Assembly (NCBI RefSeq): GCF_000014445.1
Contig: NC_008531.1
Coordinates: 1,457,001 to 1,521,000 of the forward strand
Direction: 5' to 3'
From: Leuconostoc mesenteroides subsp. mesenteroides ATCC 8293
Lineage (GTDB): Bacteria > Bacillota > Bacilli > Lactobacillales > Lactobacillaceae
DNA length: 64,000 nt
The notes below the pieces were generated by a model, which saw nothing but the letters and a program-made list of their open reading frames with translations, had not been told where the DNA came from and did no database searches. Both the position numbers and the translations under genes were made by a program. Below are positions 1-7,811 of this stretch, piece after piece. Position 1 is the first letter of the stretch, and the number at the start of each line of letters is the position of its first letter.

Positions 1-257
1 GGAGAAAACTAACTATTACAAAAAATAGTTAATCTGTTTGCACCTATCCGTGAGTGTCCCTCTATCAATGTTGCTTTTTTAGTAAAAAACGAACATTAAA
101 TACGTTAATCGCTTTTTACTTATCCATTTTACCATAATTATAAATTATATTTTGAGAATATTACTAATTATTTCTAACATTTATAGTGTATGTCTTAGTT
201 TAGTGCTCTTTCAGCTAAATATGAAAGACAATTATTGTCCTTTTTGAAAGTAATTGT
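1..257. other. AT-rich intergenic region, no gene seen
   Basis: No convincing ORF or RNA gene is visible. The stretch has a small hairpin (8-bp arms near 10-17 and 24-31) and a longer imperfect inverted repeat whose arms lie near 79-89 and 110-120. It may be the 5' region of a minus-strand gene lying left of the window, but nothing inside the window shows that gene. Confidence 0.5.
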
Positions 258-286
258 AAAAAAAATACATCCATTGATGTATTTTA
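258..286 (-). terminator. Terminator of yebC
   Basis: The minus strand has a 10-bp perfect stem (262-271 with 276-285), a 4-nt loop and a run of eight T residues, a few bases after the yebC stop codon. Confidence 0.85.
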
Positions 287-291
287 CCTAC

Positions 292-1014
292 CTAATCAGC
301 GGTTGTATAAACTGCCAAAACGTCTTCATTATCTTCTAATTCATCGACTAACTTATCCAACTTCTCGCGATCTTCTTCTAAAATGTCCATTGGATTTTGA
401 GCGATCATTGTCACTTCTGCGTCTTCAAAAACATATCCAGCTTCTGTCAAAGCCGATTCAACAGCTTGGAAATCAGCTGGCTCTGTATAGATTTCAAAAA
501 CATCATCAGAAGTTTGCATGTCCTCCGCACCTGCTTCCAACGCAGCCTCTAGCACTGTGTCTTCGTCTAAATCGGGAAACGCACTACGATCAATAGCAAG
601 ATAACCCCTACGATCAAAGTGAAATGCCACTGATCCTGAAGTTCCCAATGCACCGCCAGCGTGCTTGAATGAGTTACGAACACTTGATACCGTGCGGTTA
701 ATATTATCTGTAGACGCTTCGACGAGAACAGCTACTCCAGCAGTACCATACCCTTCGTAAGTGACTTCTTCAAACTTAGCGCCATTTGCGCCAGAAGCCT
801 TATCTAACGCACGTTGTATGTTTTCCTTAGGCATGTTAGCGGCCTTAGCTTTTTCAACAACTAATCGCAATGATGCGTTCATATCTGGATCTGCACCGCC
901 GGCCTTTGCAGCAACATATAAGTCGTGCGCTATCTTTTGAAAAATTTTACCACGCTTAGCATCTTGGGCGTTTTTACGACCTTGAATGTTATGCCATTTA
1001 CTATGTCCTGACAT
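292..1014 (-). CDS. yebC: YebC/PmpR family protein
   Basis: This 240-residue protein has the typical YebC/TACO1 length and opening (MSGHSKWHNIQ) and the three-domain layout with an acidic C-terminus. Family members were described as DNA-binding regulators; more recent work ties them to translation of difficult peptide stretches. Which role applies here cannot be read from sequence. The start has a strong AAGGAG ribosome-binding site. The gene is a single unit, with its own extended -10 promoter upstream and a strong terminator downstream. Confidence 0.95.
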   Translation of the reverse strand: MSGHSKWHNIQGRKNAQDAKRGKIFQKIAHDLYVAAKAGGADPDMNASLRLVVEKAKAANMPKENIQRALDKASGANGAKFEEVTYEGYGTAGVAVLVEASTDNINRTVSSVRNSFKHAGGALGTSGSVAFHFDRRGYLAIDRSAFPDLDEDTVLEAALEAGAEDMQTSDDVFEIYTEPADFQAVESALTEAGYVFEDAEVTMIAQNPMDILEEDREKLDKLVDELEDNEDVLAVYTTAD

Positions 1015-1050
1015 TGTGTCATCTCCTTGAAATTAATGAATAACGCTTCT

Positions 1051-1059
1051 ATTTTAACA
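1051..1059 (-). promoter_or_regulatory. Extended -10 promoter of yebC
   Basis: The minus strand reads TGTTAAAAT about 40 bases before the yebC start codon. No good -35 hexamer is visible, so this is a TGN-extended -10 type. Confidence 0.55.
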
Positions 1060-1098
1060 AAAAATAACTACAATTTCCAGTAAGCACAGTTTAAATCA

Positions 1099-1587
1099 TT
1101 AATATTGATTACCGCCCAAAAGCTCCAAATATGACATTGCTGAACTGGCAATCAATGCTGCCAAAATATCGTCTAAGTAAACATTAATGCTATCGGTCTT
1201 GTCGTTAATTTCTCCAATTAACCCTGGCTTTAGGTCATCTAACAAACCATAATGCACTGTTGCAGCCGCAGAAAATTGTTGCGTAATTGCAATTGCCAAA
1301 ATTTCATCAACATTATGACCATTGGCATCGCGTTGCAAGCGTGCTTTTAAGGGTTGGTCATCGGGCATAACTTCTGCTTGCTCATCAAGGTATATCGCAG
1401 TCAAAATAATATCAGCTACTTCATCTTTGTAAAGAACATGTGCAATAGATTTGGCCAATACTTCTTCATTAATGGTATCTTTGTATTTGCCACTCAAAAA
1501 TGTACGTGTGCCTTCGGCGATATCATTGGTAGTCACACCTCGACGTGCGAGCGTTGTGATTGCTGATTCTTGTAATTCTTTAGTCAT
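1099..1587 (-). CDS. Phosphatidylglycerophosphatase A-like protein (YutG type)
   Basis: This 162-residue protein resembles the Gram-positive PgpA/YutG family, whose members remove phosphate from phosphatidylglycerophosphate in phosphatidylglycerol synthesis. Family hallmarks seen include the N-terminal 'LARRGV' segment and an acidic 'YLDDILAALIASS' end. Unlike E. coli PgpA it has no obvious membrane helices. I chose the ATG at 1587, which has GAAGGA nine bases upstream, over the longer in-frame start at 1623. The gene begins 16 bases after serA and is probably cotranscribed with serC-serA. Activity is inferred from the family only. Confidence 0.75.
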   Translation of the reverse strand: MTKELQESAITTLARRGVTTNDIAEGTRTFLSGKYKDTINEEVLAKSIAHVLYKDEVADIILTAIYLDEQAEVMPDDQPLKARLQRDANGHNVDEILAIAITQQFSAAATVHYGLLDDLKPGLIGEINDKTDSINVYLDDILAALIASSAMSYLELLGGNQY

Positions 1588-1603
1588 TTTGGTTTTTCCT
1601 TCT

Positions 1604-2782
1604 TTATATTCTTGTGTTAACATAACGACGAGTTAAGATAACGTGTGGAATTTCATCCAAAGCCGTTTTTACCAACTCTTGTTGTTCTTCAGTAAAGTCG
1701 TTAATTGCCACCATTGTATAGGCATAATTTCCAACAGCACGATTACTTAACTGTTCAATGTTGATATTATGATCACCAAAGAACTTTGAAATTTGTCCCA
1801 ACATATTCGGCACATTTTCGTGAATAATACCAACGCGATACTTAGTCGTGAATGGTTCATTAATATCTGGATAATTAACTGAATTTACAATATTTCCTGT
1901 TGTTAAATACTCATCTAGTTGACGTGCAGCCATCAAAGCACTCGTGTCCTCTGCTTCAATAGTTGATCCACCAATATGCGGCGTAATAATAACCTTAGGA
2001 TTATCAAACAAAACACTGTCAGCAAAATCAGTGATATAGACACGTAACTGATCATTATCCAACGCTTCCTTTGCAGCTTCATCATCAACAATGCCGCCTC
2101 TTGACAAGTTGAGTAACGCAGCCGTTGGCTTCATCAGATGCAATTTATCCGCATCAATGAAATAACGATTTTTCTCTTCTAATGGAATATGAACAGTCAC
2201 ATAGTCGGCTTGCTCTAATACTTCCTCAACACTTCTTGCATGAACAATATGACGATCGACACGCCAAGCTGTATTGGCATTCAACCCAGGATCATAACCA
2301 ATAACGTCCATATCAAGAGCTAAGGCGGTATTAGCAACTTTTGATCCAACGTTTCCTAAACCAATAACACCCAGTTTCTTTCCTGCTAGTTCTGTGCCAC
2401 GGTAACCGCCTTTATTTGACTCTGTGCGCAAAGACACATCCCCGCCCCGTGTATCATTAGCAAATTGTATAGCACCAACTACTGGTCGTGCTGCCAAAAC
2501 TAGTGATGCAATTGTTAGTTCTTTCACGGCATTTGCATTCCCACCAGGCGTATTAAAAATAGCAATACCACGTTTTGATAATTCCTCAACAGGAATATTA
2601 TTAAAGCCAGCACCAGCACGAACAATGGCACGAACATTATCATCGATTGGTTCATCGTGTAAATTTTGTGAACGTAACAAGATGCCTTTTGGCGCATCAT
2701 TACCGTTAATGTCGTAGTGATGGTCTTTCAAATAGTCCAGTCCTTTAGAACTAATAGCATTATAAGTTTTAATGTTTGTCAT
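1604..2782 (-). CDS. serA: D-3-phosphoglycerate dehydrogenase
   Basis: SerA oxidises 3-phosphoglycerate to 3-phosphohydroxypyruvate with NAD, the first step of serine synthesis. Its 392 residues include the nucleotide motif GLGNVG near residues 141-146, the catalytic arginine region 'LSRGGIVD', the catalytic histidine in 'ITPHIGGST', and a C-terminal ACT domain from about residue 318 that may bind serine for feedback control. The start overlaps the end of serC by four bases, so the two are translationally coupled. The operon sits behind a serine leader-peptide attenuator. Confidence 0.96.
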   Translation of the reverse strand: MTNIKTYNAISSKGLDYLKDHHYDINGNDAPKGILLRSQNLHDEPIDDNVRAIVRAGAGFNNIPVEELSKRGIAIFNTPGGNANAVKELTIASLVLAARPVVGAIQFANDTRGGDVSLRTESNKGGYRGTELAGKKLGVIGLGNVGSKVANTALALDMDVIGYDPGLNANTAWRVDRHIVHARSVEEVLEQADYVTVHIPLEEKNRYFIDADKLHLMKPTAALLNLSRGGIVDDEAAKEALDNDQLRVYITDFADSVLFDNPKVIITPHIGGSTIEAEDTSALMAARQLDEYLTTGNIVNSVNYPDINEPFTTKYRVGIIHENVPNMLGQISKFFGDHNINIEQLSNRAVGNYAYTMVAINDFTEEQQELVKTALDEIPHVILTRRYVNTRI

Positions 2783-3867
2783 TTGTAATTATTTTCTGCT
2801 TTCTTCAAAAATGTAATTAAGGCATCAACTGCTTCAATAGGTTGTGCATTGTATAATGAAGCACGGAAACCGCCAACCGACCGATGACCACTTAAATTAA
2901 ATAAACCTTCTTTAGTTGCGTCTTTGGCTATTGCTTGATCTCGTTCTAAGTCTGCTGTAGTAAAGACAACGTTTGTCAGTGAACGTGCCGATTCATCAAC
3001 CAATGCATGATAAAATGTAGAGTTATCTAGGTAATCATACAATTTTGAAGACTTCTCAATATTTTGCGCATACATACTGTCAACGCCTCCCTGCTCTTGT
3101 ACCCACTCAAGTACTAAGTTCAGAGCGTAAATCGAAAATACTGGCGGTGTATTATACATTGAATGCTTGTCCAGATAGTTTTGATAACGCAACATTGAAC
3201 CTACGTTTTCAATATTTTGTTCTTTTAACCAATCTTTTTTGACGATAGCAACCGTAACGCCAGCTGGCCCAAGGTTCTTTTGCGCCCCCGCAAAAATAGC
3301 ATCAAAATCATTGACATCATATGGCTCTGCCAAAATATTTGAACTCATATCTGCTGTTAATCGACCAACGGTTTTAGGCAAAATCGATTGATGGTAAGTA
3401 GCACCCTCGATTGTGTTATTGGTCGTTAGATGTAGGTAATCATACTCATCGGCGTTGAAATCTGTAGATAACATAGGTAAATGATGATAATGATCCACTT
3501 TGGAGCTGTCCAAAATTGTTGCTTGTTTACCAATAGTAACTGCTGCCTGCGCTGCCTTTGAGGCAAAGTTACCTGAATCTAAAACAGCAATTCTATTCTT
3601 ATTATTGGCAAAGTTAAGTGGCAACATTTCAAATTGCGTGGATCCCCCACCCTGAATAAATGCAACACCATAATCATCTGATATATTCATTAAATCACGC
3701 AAACGTTCTTCAGCGCTGTTAATGATTTCTTCAAATTGCGTGGAGCGATGCGAGATTTCTATGATGGACATATGCGTAAATTCATTTTTGATGAATTCAT
3801 TTTTAATCTTAGTGAGAACTGGCGTTGGTAGAACACCTGGACCAGCAGAAAAATTATAGTTTGTCAT
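2779..3867 (-). CDS. serC: Phosphoserine aminotransferase
   Basis: SerC transfers an amino group from glutamate to 3-phosphohydroxypyruvate, giving O-phosphoserine. It has 362 residues, normal for the PLP-dependent class V family, with the canonical N-terminus (NFSAGPG) and the PLP lysine in 'FAGAQKNLGPAG'. It is the first structural gene of the operon, starting 27 bases beyond the attenuator terminator, with AAAGGGA as ribosome-binding site. No serB is in the window. Confidence 0.96.
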   Translation of the reverse strand: MTNYNFSAGPGVLPTPVLTKIKNEFIKNEFTHMSIIEISHRSTQFEEIINSAEERLRDLMNISDDYGVAFIQGGGSTQFEMLPLNFANNKNRIAVLDSGNFASKAAQAAVTIGKQATILDSSKVDHYHHLPMLSTDFNADEYDYLHLTTNNTIEGATYHQSILPKTVGRLTADMSSNILAEPYDVNDFDAIFAGAQKNLGPAGVTVAIVKKDWLKEQNIENVGSMLRYQNYLDKHSMYNTPPVFSIYALNLVLEWVQEQGGVDSMYAQNIEKSSKLYDYLDNSTFYHALVDESARSLTNVVFTTADLERDQAIAKDATKEGLFNLSGHRSVGGFRASLYNAQPIEAVDALITFLKKAENNYK

Positions 3868-3891
3868 TAAAAATCCCTTTCAATATACAAA

Positions 3892-4014
3892 AAGACAACA
3901 CAAGTATACACACCCATGTTGTCCGTCATTTCTACGTTATCTGTACGCAAAGAATCCCGATCACATGAGTGGTCGAGTGGAGGATGATGTTTGATTGAAG
4001 AATAATTTGTTCAT
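3892..4014 (-). promoter_or_regulatory. Serine leader-peptide attenuator of serCA
   Basis: The transcript runs from a leader peptide ORF (3961-4014) to a terminator with a 7-bp stem (3917-3923 with 3894-3900) followed by TTTTTG, then serC. The end of the leader ORF (CACTCATGT, 3971 to 3963) can pair over nine positions, one of them G-U, with ACATGGGTG (3919 to 3911), which overlaps the terminator 5' arm and loop. A ribosome at the stop codon would hide the first segment and let the terminator form; one stalled upstream at serine codons would leave it free to block the terminator. Pairings are read from sequence; the mechanism is inferred. Confidence 0.7.
3961..4014 (-). CDS. Serine-rich leader peptide (17 residues)
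   Basis: The ORF starts with ATG and ends with TGA. Codons 10-12 are three consecutive serines (TCA TCC TCC), and AGGGA lies eight bases upstream of the start. It begins about 30 bases after a good promoter and ends 38 bases before the terminator hairpin ahead of serC. It is too short for ordinary gene callers. Its only likely role is to sense serine-charged tRNA. Confidence 0.65.
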   Translation of the reverse strand: MNKLFFNQTSSSTRPLM

Positions 4015-4043
4015 AATACATCCCTGCTTCTTTGAATAATTTA

Positions 4044-4071
4044 ATAGTACTATACCAGAAAAATTTGTCAA
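4044..4071 (-). promoter_or_regulatory. Promoter of the serC-serA leader
   Basis: The minus strand has TTGACA (4071-4066), a 16-base spacer and TACTAT (4049-4044). The -35 hexamer overlaps the -35 of the opposite-facing tRNA-Leu promoter. Confidence 0.7.
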
Positions 4072-4093
4072 CCCTTACTTTTTCAGGTATAAT
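4065..4093 (+). promoter_or_regulatory. Promoter of tRNA-Leu
   Basis: TTGTCA (4065-4070), a 17-base spacer and a perfect TATAAT (4088-4093) lie 14 bases before the mature tRNA 5' end. Confidence 0.85.
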
Positions 4094-4107
4094 AAAAAAG
4101 TTGAACC

Positions 4108-4191
4108 GCGGATATGGCGGAACTGGCAGACGCGTACCGTTCAGGTCGGTATGGTGGCAACACCGTGCAGGTTCGATTCCTGTTATCCGCA
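4108..4191 (+). tRNA. tRNA-Leu (anticodon CAG)
   Basis: The 84-base sequence folds as a class II tRNA. The 7-bp acceptor stem is GCGGATA with TATCCGC, and the D arm follows. The anticodon stem TACCG/CGGTA encloses a loop with CAG at positions 34-36. A long variable arm (GGTG/CACC) and a T arm with TTCGATT complete it. The discriminator is A and CCA is not encoded. The long variable arm and the anticodon fit leucine, decoding CUG. Confidence 0.95.
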
Positions 4192-4192
4192 T

Positions 4193-4228
4193 AAAAAAAG
4201 ACTTAACTTTTCAGTTAGGTCTTTTTTT
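4193..4228 (+). terminator. Terminator after tRNA-Leu, probably shared with pta
   Basis: An 8-bp stem (GACTTAAC with GTTAGGTC, one wobble) is flanked by an A run on the left and a T run on the right, so it can serve both convergent genes. Confidence 0.85.
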
Positions 4229-4234
4229 ATATAC

Positions 4235-5215
4235 TTATAATGCTTGCGCAGCAGTAATAATAGCTACTTTATAAACATCCTCTTCATTGGCTCCTCGCGA
4301 TAAATCAGAAACAGGTTTTGCTAAGCCTTGTAAAATAGGTCCAATCGCTTCAAACCCACCCAAGCGTTGTGCAATTTTATAGCCAATATTACCTGCTTCT
4401 AGACTTGGGAAAATAAATGTGTTCGCTTTACCTGCGACTTTTGAATCAGGCGCCTTTGCGGCAGCAACAGATTCAACAAACGCAGCATCAAACTGTAACT
4501 CTCCATCAATTGAGTCCGCCAGTTCAGGTGCTAACTTCTTAGCCAATGCAGTGGCAGTTGCCACCTTATCGACCAAGGGTGATTTCGCGGAGCCCTTAGT
4601 TGAAAATGAAAGCATCGCAACTTTTGGTTCAATATCAAACACTTGAGCTGTGTGGGCTGATTGTATTGCAATTTCAGCCATCGTGTCCGAATCAATGTCA
4701 ATGTTAATGGCAGCGTCCGCAAATACATAACGCTCTTCGCCTTTTTGCATAATGAATGCACCAGAAATACGTGATGAGCCAGGCGCCGTTTTAATGATCT
4801 GCAACGCAGGACGAACTGTATCACCAGTTGGATGTACTGCGCCTGACACCATACCGTCAGCTTTGCCAGTATAAACCAGCATTGTCCCAAAATAGTTAAC
4901 ATTTTGTAGCCATTTGGCAGCTGTCTCAGCGTCTGTTTTCCCTTTGCGCCTTTCGACAAGTGTCGCATTTAATTTTGCCAATTCATTCTCATCATATGAA
5001 GCAGGATCAATCGTCTCTATGTTCGATAAATCAAAGTTATGGGCTTGGGCAGTTTTTGAAATTTCCTGTGCATCCCCCAACAATATTGGCTCGATCAAAT
5101 TATCAGCTGCTAATCTGATAGCTGCGCCCTGGATACGGGGATCTTCACCTTCCGGAAATACAATTGTCTTATTTTGACCGGTAATTTTATTTTTTAATTG
5201 CTCAAAAAGTTCCAT
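4235..5215 (-). CDS. pta: Phosphate acetyltransferase
   Basis: Pta interconverts acetyl-CoA and acetyl phosphate. In heterofermentative lactic bacteria it works with acetate kinase or the ethanol branch to balance redox and ATP. The protein is 326 residues, the short single-domain form without the N-terminal DRTGG domain. It carries the usual N-terminal 'GQNKTIVFPEGEDPRI' and C-terminal 'PVSDLSRGANEEDVYKVA' signatures. I chose the ATG at 5215 because GGAGG lies five bases upstream; the in-frame ATG at 5227 overlaps that site. Upstream are two dyads, one covering the -10 and one resembling a Rex operator. Confidence 0.95.
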   Translation of the reverse strand: MELFEQLKNKITGQNKTIVFPEGEDPRIQGAAIRLAADNLIEPILLGDAQEISKTAQAHNFDLSNIETIDPASYDENELAKLNATLVERRKGKTDAETAAKWLQNVNYFGTMLVYTGKADGMVSGAVHPTGDTVRPALQIIKTAPGSSRISGAFIMQKGEERYVFADAAINIDIDSDTMAEIAIQSAHTAQVFDIEPKVAMLSFSTKGSAKSPLVDKVATATALAKKLAPELADSIDGELQFDAAFVESVAAAKAPDSKVAGKANTFIFPSLEAGNIGYKIAQRLGGFEAIGPILQGLAKPVSDLSRGANEEDVYKVAIITAAQAL

Positions 5216-5250
5216 AAATTCCTCCAAATTCGCTGCTACGAATTAATTAT

Positions 5251-5269
5251 TTACAATTTAATTGTAACA
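5251..5269 (-). promoter_or_regulatory. Putative pta promoter within a 7-bp dyad
   Basis: TTACAAT-TTA-ATTGTAA (5251-5267) is a perfect dyad. On the minus strand it includes TACAAT preceded by TGT, an extended -10, about 46 bases before the pta start codon. The dyad may be an operator or chance symmetry in AT-rich DNA. Confidence 0.4.
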
Positions 5270-5304
5270 GACAACTACACAAAAGTCTGTGTATTTAGTA
5301 ATAT

Positions 5305-5322
5305 TTGTGAATTTATTCACTC
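5305..5322 (-). promoter_or_regulatory. Rex-like operator candidate upstream of pta
   Basis: TTGTGAATTTATTCACTC matches the Rex consensus TTGTGA-N6-TCACAA at 10 of 12 defined positions. It lies about 40 bases upstream of the putative pta -10 and touches the ung stop codon. Confidence 0.4.
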
Positions 5323-5983
5323 ATTTCAACCAATCAATAGGTTGTCGCCCCTTAGCAACTAAAAAGTGATTTGCTTTTGAGAATGGTTGACTTCCAAAAA
5401 AGCCACGGTAAGCTGATAGTGGGCTTGGATGGGCACTCATTAAGACGAGATGCTTAGACTCATCAATAAATTGACGTTTCGATTGGGCAAACTTTCCCCA
5501 CAAAATAAAAACTTTCGGTGCATCATCTTCAGAAGCAATTTGGATCAAACTGTCCGTCAACGGCTCCCAAATTTTCCCTTGGTGCGCATTAGCCTGCCCT
5601 TCTGGAACTGTTAAGACAGCATTTAGTAGCAATACACCTTGTGTGGACCAGCTGGTTAAATCATGAGATTGACGAGGCCCAACATCTGTCGAAAGCTCTT
5701 TTAAAATATTCTGTAAGGAAGGTGGTGCTGGCACGTTTTCAGGAACTGAGAAGCTCAATCCTTGGGCCTGACCAATATTGTGATATGGATCTTGCCCCAT
5801 GATGACCACTTTCGTCTCAGGCAAAGGTGTTTTCTCAAGAGCAGCAAATATATTTTTTTGCTGTGGAAAAATATGAGCATCTTCCCGGTAAGTTGATTGA
5901 ATAAACTGCGCGACTTGTTTTAAATACTCAGGATTTAACTTGGCCTTAACAGCTGGTGCCCAAGTTGTATGTGATAATGGCAT
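5321..5983 (-). CDS. ung: Uracil-DNA glycosylase
   Basis: Ung removes uracil from DNA as the first step of base excision repair. The 220-residue product carries the water-activating motif GQDPYH, the uracil-binding segment and the C-terminal motif 'HPSPLSAYRGFFG', all expected of family 1 UDG. The start at 5983 gives the standard N-terminus; the longer frame to 6031 adds a Ser/Lys-rich stretch without a ribosome-binding site. The start faces the plus-strand gene at 6032. Confidence 0.96.
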   Translation of the reverse strand: MPLSHTTWAPAVKAKLNPEYLKQVAQFIQSTYREDAHIFPQQKNIFAALEKTPLPETKVVIMGQDPYHNIGQAQGLSFSVPENVPAPPSLQNILKELSTDVGPRQSHDLTSWSTQGVLLLNAVLTVPEGQANAHQGKIWEPLTDSLIQIASEDDAPKVFILWGKFAQSKRQFIDESKHLVLMSAHPSPLSAYRGFFGSQPFSKANHFLVAKGRQPIDWLK

Positions 5984-6031
5984 TTTCTTCTTCTTTCGTG
6001 ATAAACTTGTAATTGAATACGAGGTTTGCAA

Positions 6032-6571
6032 ATGACAAAATATTACTTACGTCAACGACATAGTATTAATGATGGCGTCAACATTGTTTTCGACCAAGAT
6101 TTTAAAGCGTCTTATTTAGTGTCTGGCCGTTCTGGTAAAAAATCTGACGAAATTCAAGTTCAAGACATGTCCGGTCGCGTTTTGGTGCGCATCCGCCAAA
6201 CATCTTATGGTATTATACCAAGATTTACCCTCAACTACCGTGGGCATATCGTCGGGTCAATTAGTTTTACACTAGGCCATATTAGTGACTTTGTTTATGT
6301 TCGACATTTAAGCTGGTTAATATCTGGTAATTTCATTGCAAATCGATACTTCATATACCACAATACCAAAAAATTGCTTAGTGTGAAACCGGAAAATCGA
6401 CCAGATGGTCTATATAATCAATTGAATGTCACATTTGATGCTCAGGCTCCTGTTCATATTGCAATTGCAGCGTTACTCGATATTTGGGGCGTAAAATCAA
6501 ATCCATTAAAACACTTTAACTGGCTCAAAGGGCCAAATAACTTATCCTATCGCTCAACATACACAAAATAA
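6032..6571 (+). CDS. LURP-one/YxjI-like protein
   Basis: The 179-residue protein has the features of the LURP-one-related (YxjI, tubby-like) fold: an N-terminal 'YYLRQRHSINDGVNIVFDQD' segment, then strand-rich repeats with 'GRSGKKSDEIQVQDMSGRVLVRIRQ', and a closing hydrophobic helix ('HIAIAALLDIWG'). In the family this central helix sits inside a beta barrel. The function of bacterial members is unknown. The ATG at 6032 has GAGG seven bases upstream and is preferred to the TTG at 6026. Confidence 0.7.
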   Translation: MTKYYLRQRHSINDGVNIVFDQDFKASYLVSGRSGKKSDEIQVQDMSGRVLVRIRQTSYGIIPRFTLNYRGHIVGSISFTLGHISDFVYVRHLSWLISGNFIANRYFIYHNTKKLLSVKPENRPDGLYNQLNVTFDAQAPVHIAIAALLDIWGVKSNPLKHFNWLKGPNNLSYRSTYTK

Positions 6572-6610
6572 AAAAGCATGATGTCTCAATTAGCGACTCA
6601 TGCTTTTTTA
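6570..6610 (+). terminator. Bidirectional terminator
   Basis: A 12-bp stem (AAAAAAGCATGA with TCATGCTTTTTT) lies between two convergent genes and has A and T runs on both sides. Confidence 0.88.
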
Positions 6611-6612
6611 TA

Positions 6613-7755
6613 TTAAATCATCTCCAAGTGCAATTGTTGTGGCTTTGCCCAACCCATTTTACGCATGAAACGATAACCAACAAATGAAACAATCACGGGA
6701 ACACCTACACCGATAATCATGTAAGCAGCAAATGCAGCAGGATTTGAACCAGCCAATGCCAACGGAACGATAAATGAATTAAATCCAATACCAGCCATTG
6801 AGAAAGGTGCAGTAACATTAAACGCGATTGTTGCGATTGGTGCAGCAATTGCTGCGCCAATCATTGGTGGAATAATCAAGGCAGGATTTTCAGTCAAATT
6901 TGGAAATTGAATTTTTGGTGTAACAATACCTTGAGCAATTGTTGCGCCAATTTTATTTTCATGAAATGACATTGCAGGGAAGCCAACGAATACAGCCGTT
7001 GTACCGATTAAGATTGCTCCTGCAGCCTCTGGTGAAGTTACACCCGTTGCACCAATTGCCACAGCTAAAGCTGCTGCGGAGGCTGGTGTCATGGTCATTG
7101 CACCAAAGGCCATTGCAACAATGGCTGTACCAATAATTGGATTAACTGCAACACTCGAAGCAATAAACTTTCCGATTGCGACCAACGCCGGTGTCGTAAC
7201 AGCTGCCAAGTAGTACCCTGACACCGTGCCAACAATTGTGGTCGCCGCTGGTACAATGACCATATCTAATGGTGTCTTACCACTCAACCACTTACCAAAC
7301 AATACGGCAATCACACCAGCCATAACAGCTGAAATTGGTTGTCCAGTGGTCATTATAGCTGAACCAGCAGCTTGTGCACCAGCGTATCCGGTTGCTGTCA
7401 CACCCTCCACGGCTTTATCTGTGAAGAAAACAGCGTTAGCACCAACCGCTGAGGCAGCCATCGCACTAAACATAACCATTGTATTCGTTTTCATTTGTGA
7501 TGCAATCGCGGCGCCAAATGCTGCTGGTAACATAATTTTAGTGATTGCACCCATTTGGACCATCGGTGCCCAGTGGATGAATCCTGCAATCGTTTGCAGC
7601 AATAATCCCATACCCAAGGTAACCAAAATGGCGTTTGAGACAGCTGCACTGACTTTATAAACAGTGTCACGAACTGACTCCTTTTCTTGAGCTACTTTTT
7701 CTTTAATTTGATCTGTATCAATTTTATGTTGTGGTGTAATTGCGTTTTGTGCCAT
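6613..7755 (-). CDS. PTS EIIC-like membrane protein (PF13303/PfoR type)
   Basis: This 380-residue protein has about ten hydrophobic segments rich in Gly, Ala, Met and Thr. It matches the PTS_EIIC_2 family, which includes the Clostridium protein PfoR. A short charged cytoplasmic N-terminus (residues 1-35) precedes the membrane part. Neither EIIA nor EIIB domains, nor sugar enzymes, are nearby, so sugar phosphotransfer is doubtful. The ATG at 7755 has AGGAGA at good spacing. The gene stands alone between two terminators behind a leucine leader-peptide attenuator, which suggests a link to amino-acid status. Substrate unknown. Confidence 0.8.
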   Translation of the reverse strand: MAQNAITPQHKIDTDQIKEKVAQEKESVRDTVYKVSAAVSNAILVTLGMGLLLQTIAGFIHWAPMVQMGAITKIMLPAAFGAAIASQMKTNTMVMFSAMAASAVGANAVFFTDKAVEGVTATGYAGAQAAGSAIMTTGQPISAVMAGVIAVLFGKWLSGKTPLDMVIVPAATTIVGTVSGYYLAAVTTPALVAIGKFIASSVAVNPIIGTAIVAMAFGAMTMTPASAAALAVAIGATGVTSPEAAGAILIGTTAVFVGFPAMSFHENKIGATIAQGIVTPKIQFPNLTENPALIIPPMIGAAIAAPIATIAFNVTAPFSMAGIGFNSFIVPLALAGSNPAAFAAYMIIGVGVPVIVSFVGYRFMRKMGWAKPQQLHLEMI

Positions 7756-7811
7756 GTTATTTCTCCTGTTTAATAACTTAATTCCAATATGAGCTACTAA
7801 CAATCGTTGAG

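Noticed and set aside
1..257. Possible competence (comG) promoter region
   Set aside because: yebC is sometimes next to comG genes in lactic bacteria, but no coding sequence or sigma-H-like box is visible in the window.
3932..4192. 86-codon minus-strand ORF across the tRNA-Leu region
   Set aside because: It runs antisense through the tRNA and overlaps both promoters; the short leader ORF inside it, in its own context, explains the region better.
4531..4968. 145-codon minus-strand ORF inside pta
   Set aside because: It is a shifted-frame shadow of pta with odd composition and no ribosome-binding site.
7226..7660. 144-codon plus-strand ORF opposite the EIIC gene
   Set aside because: Its composition mirrors the Ala/Gly-rich membrane helices on the other strand; no start signals are seen.
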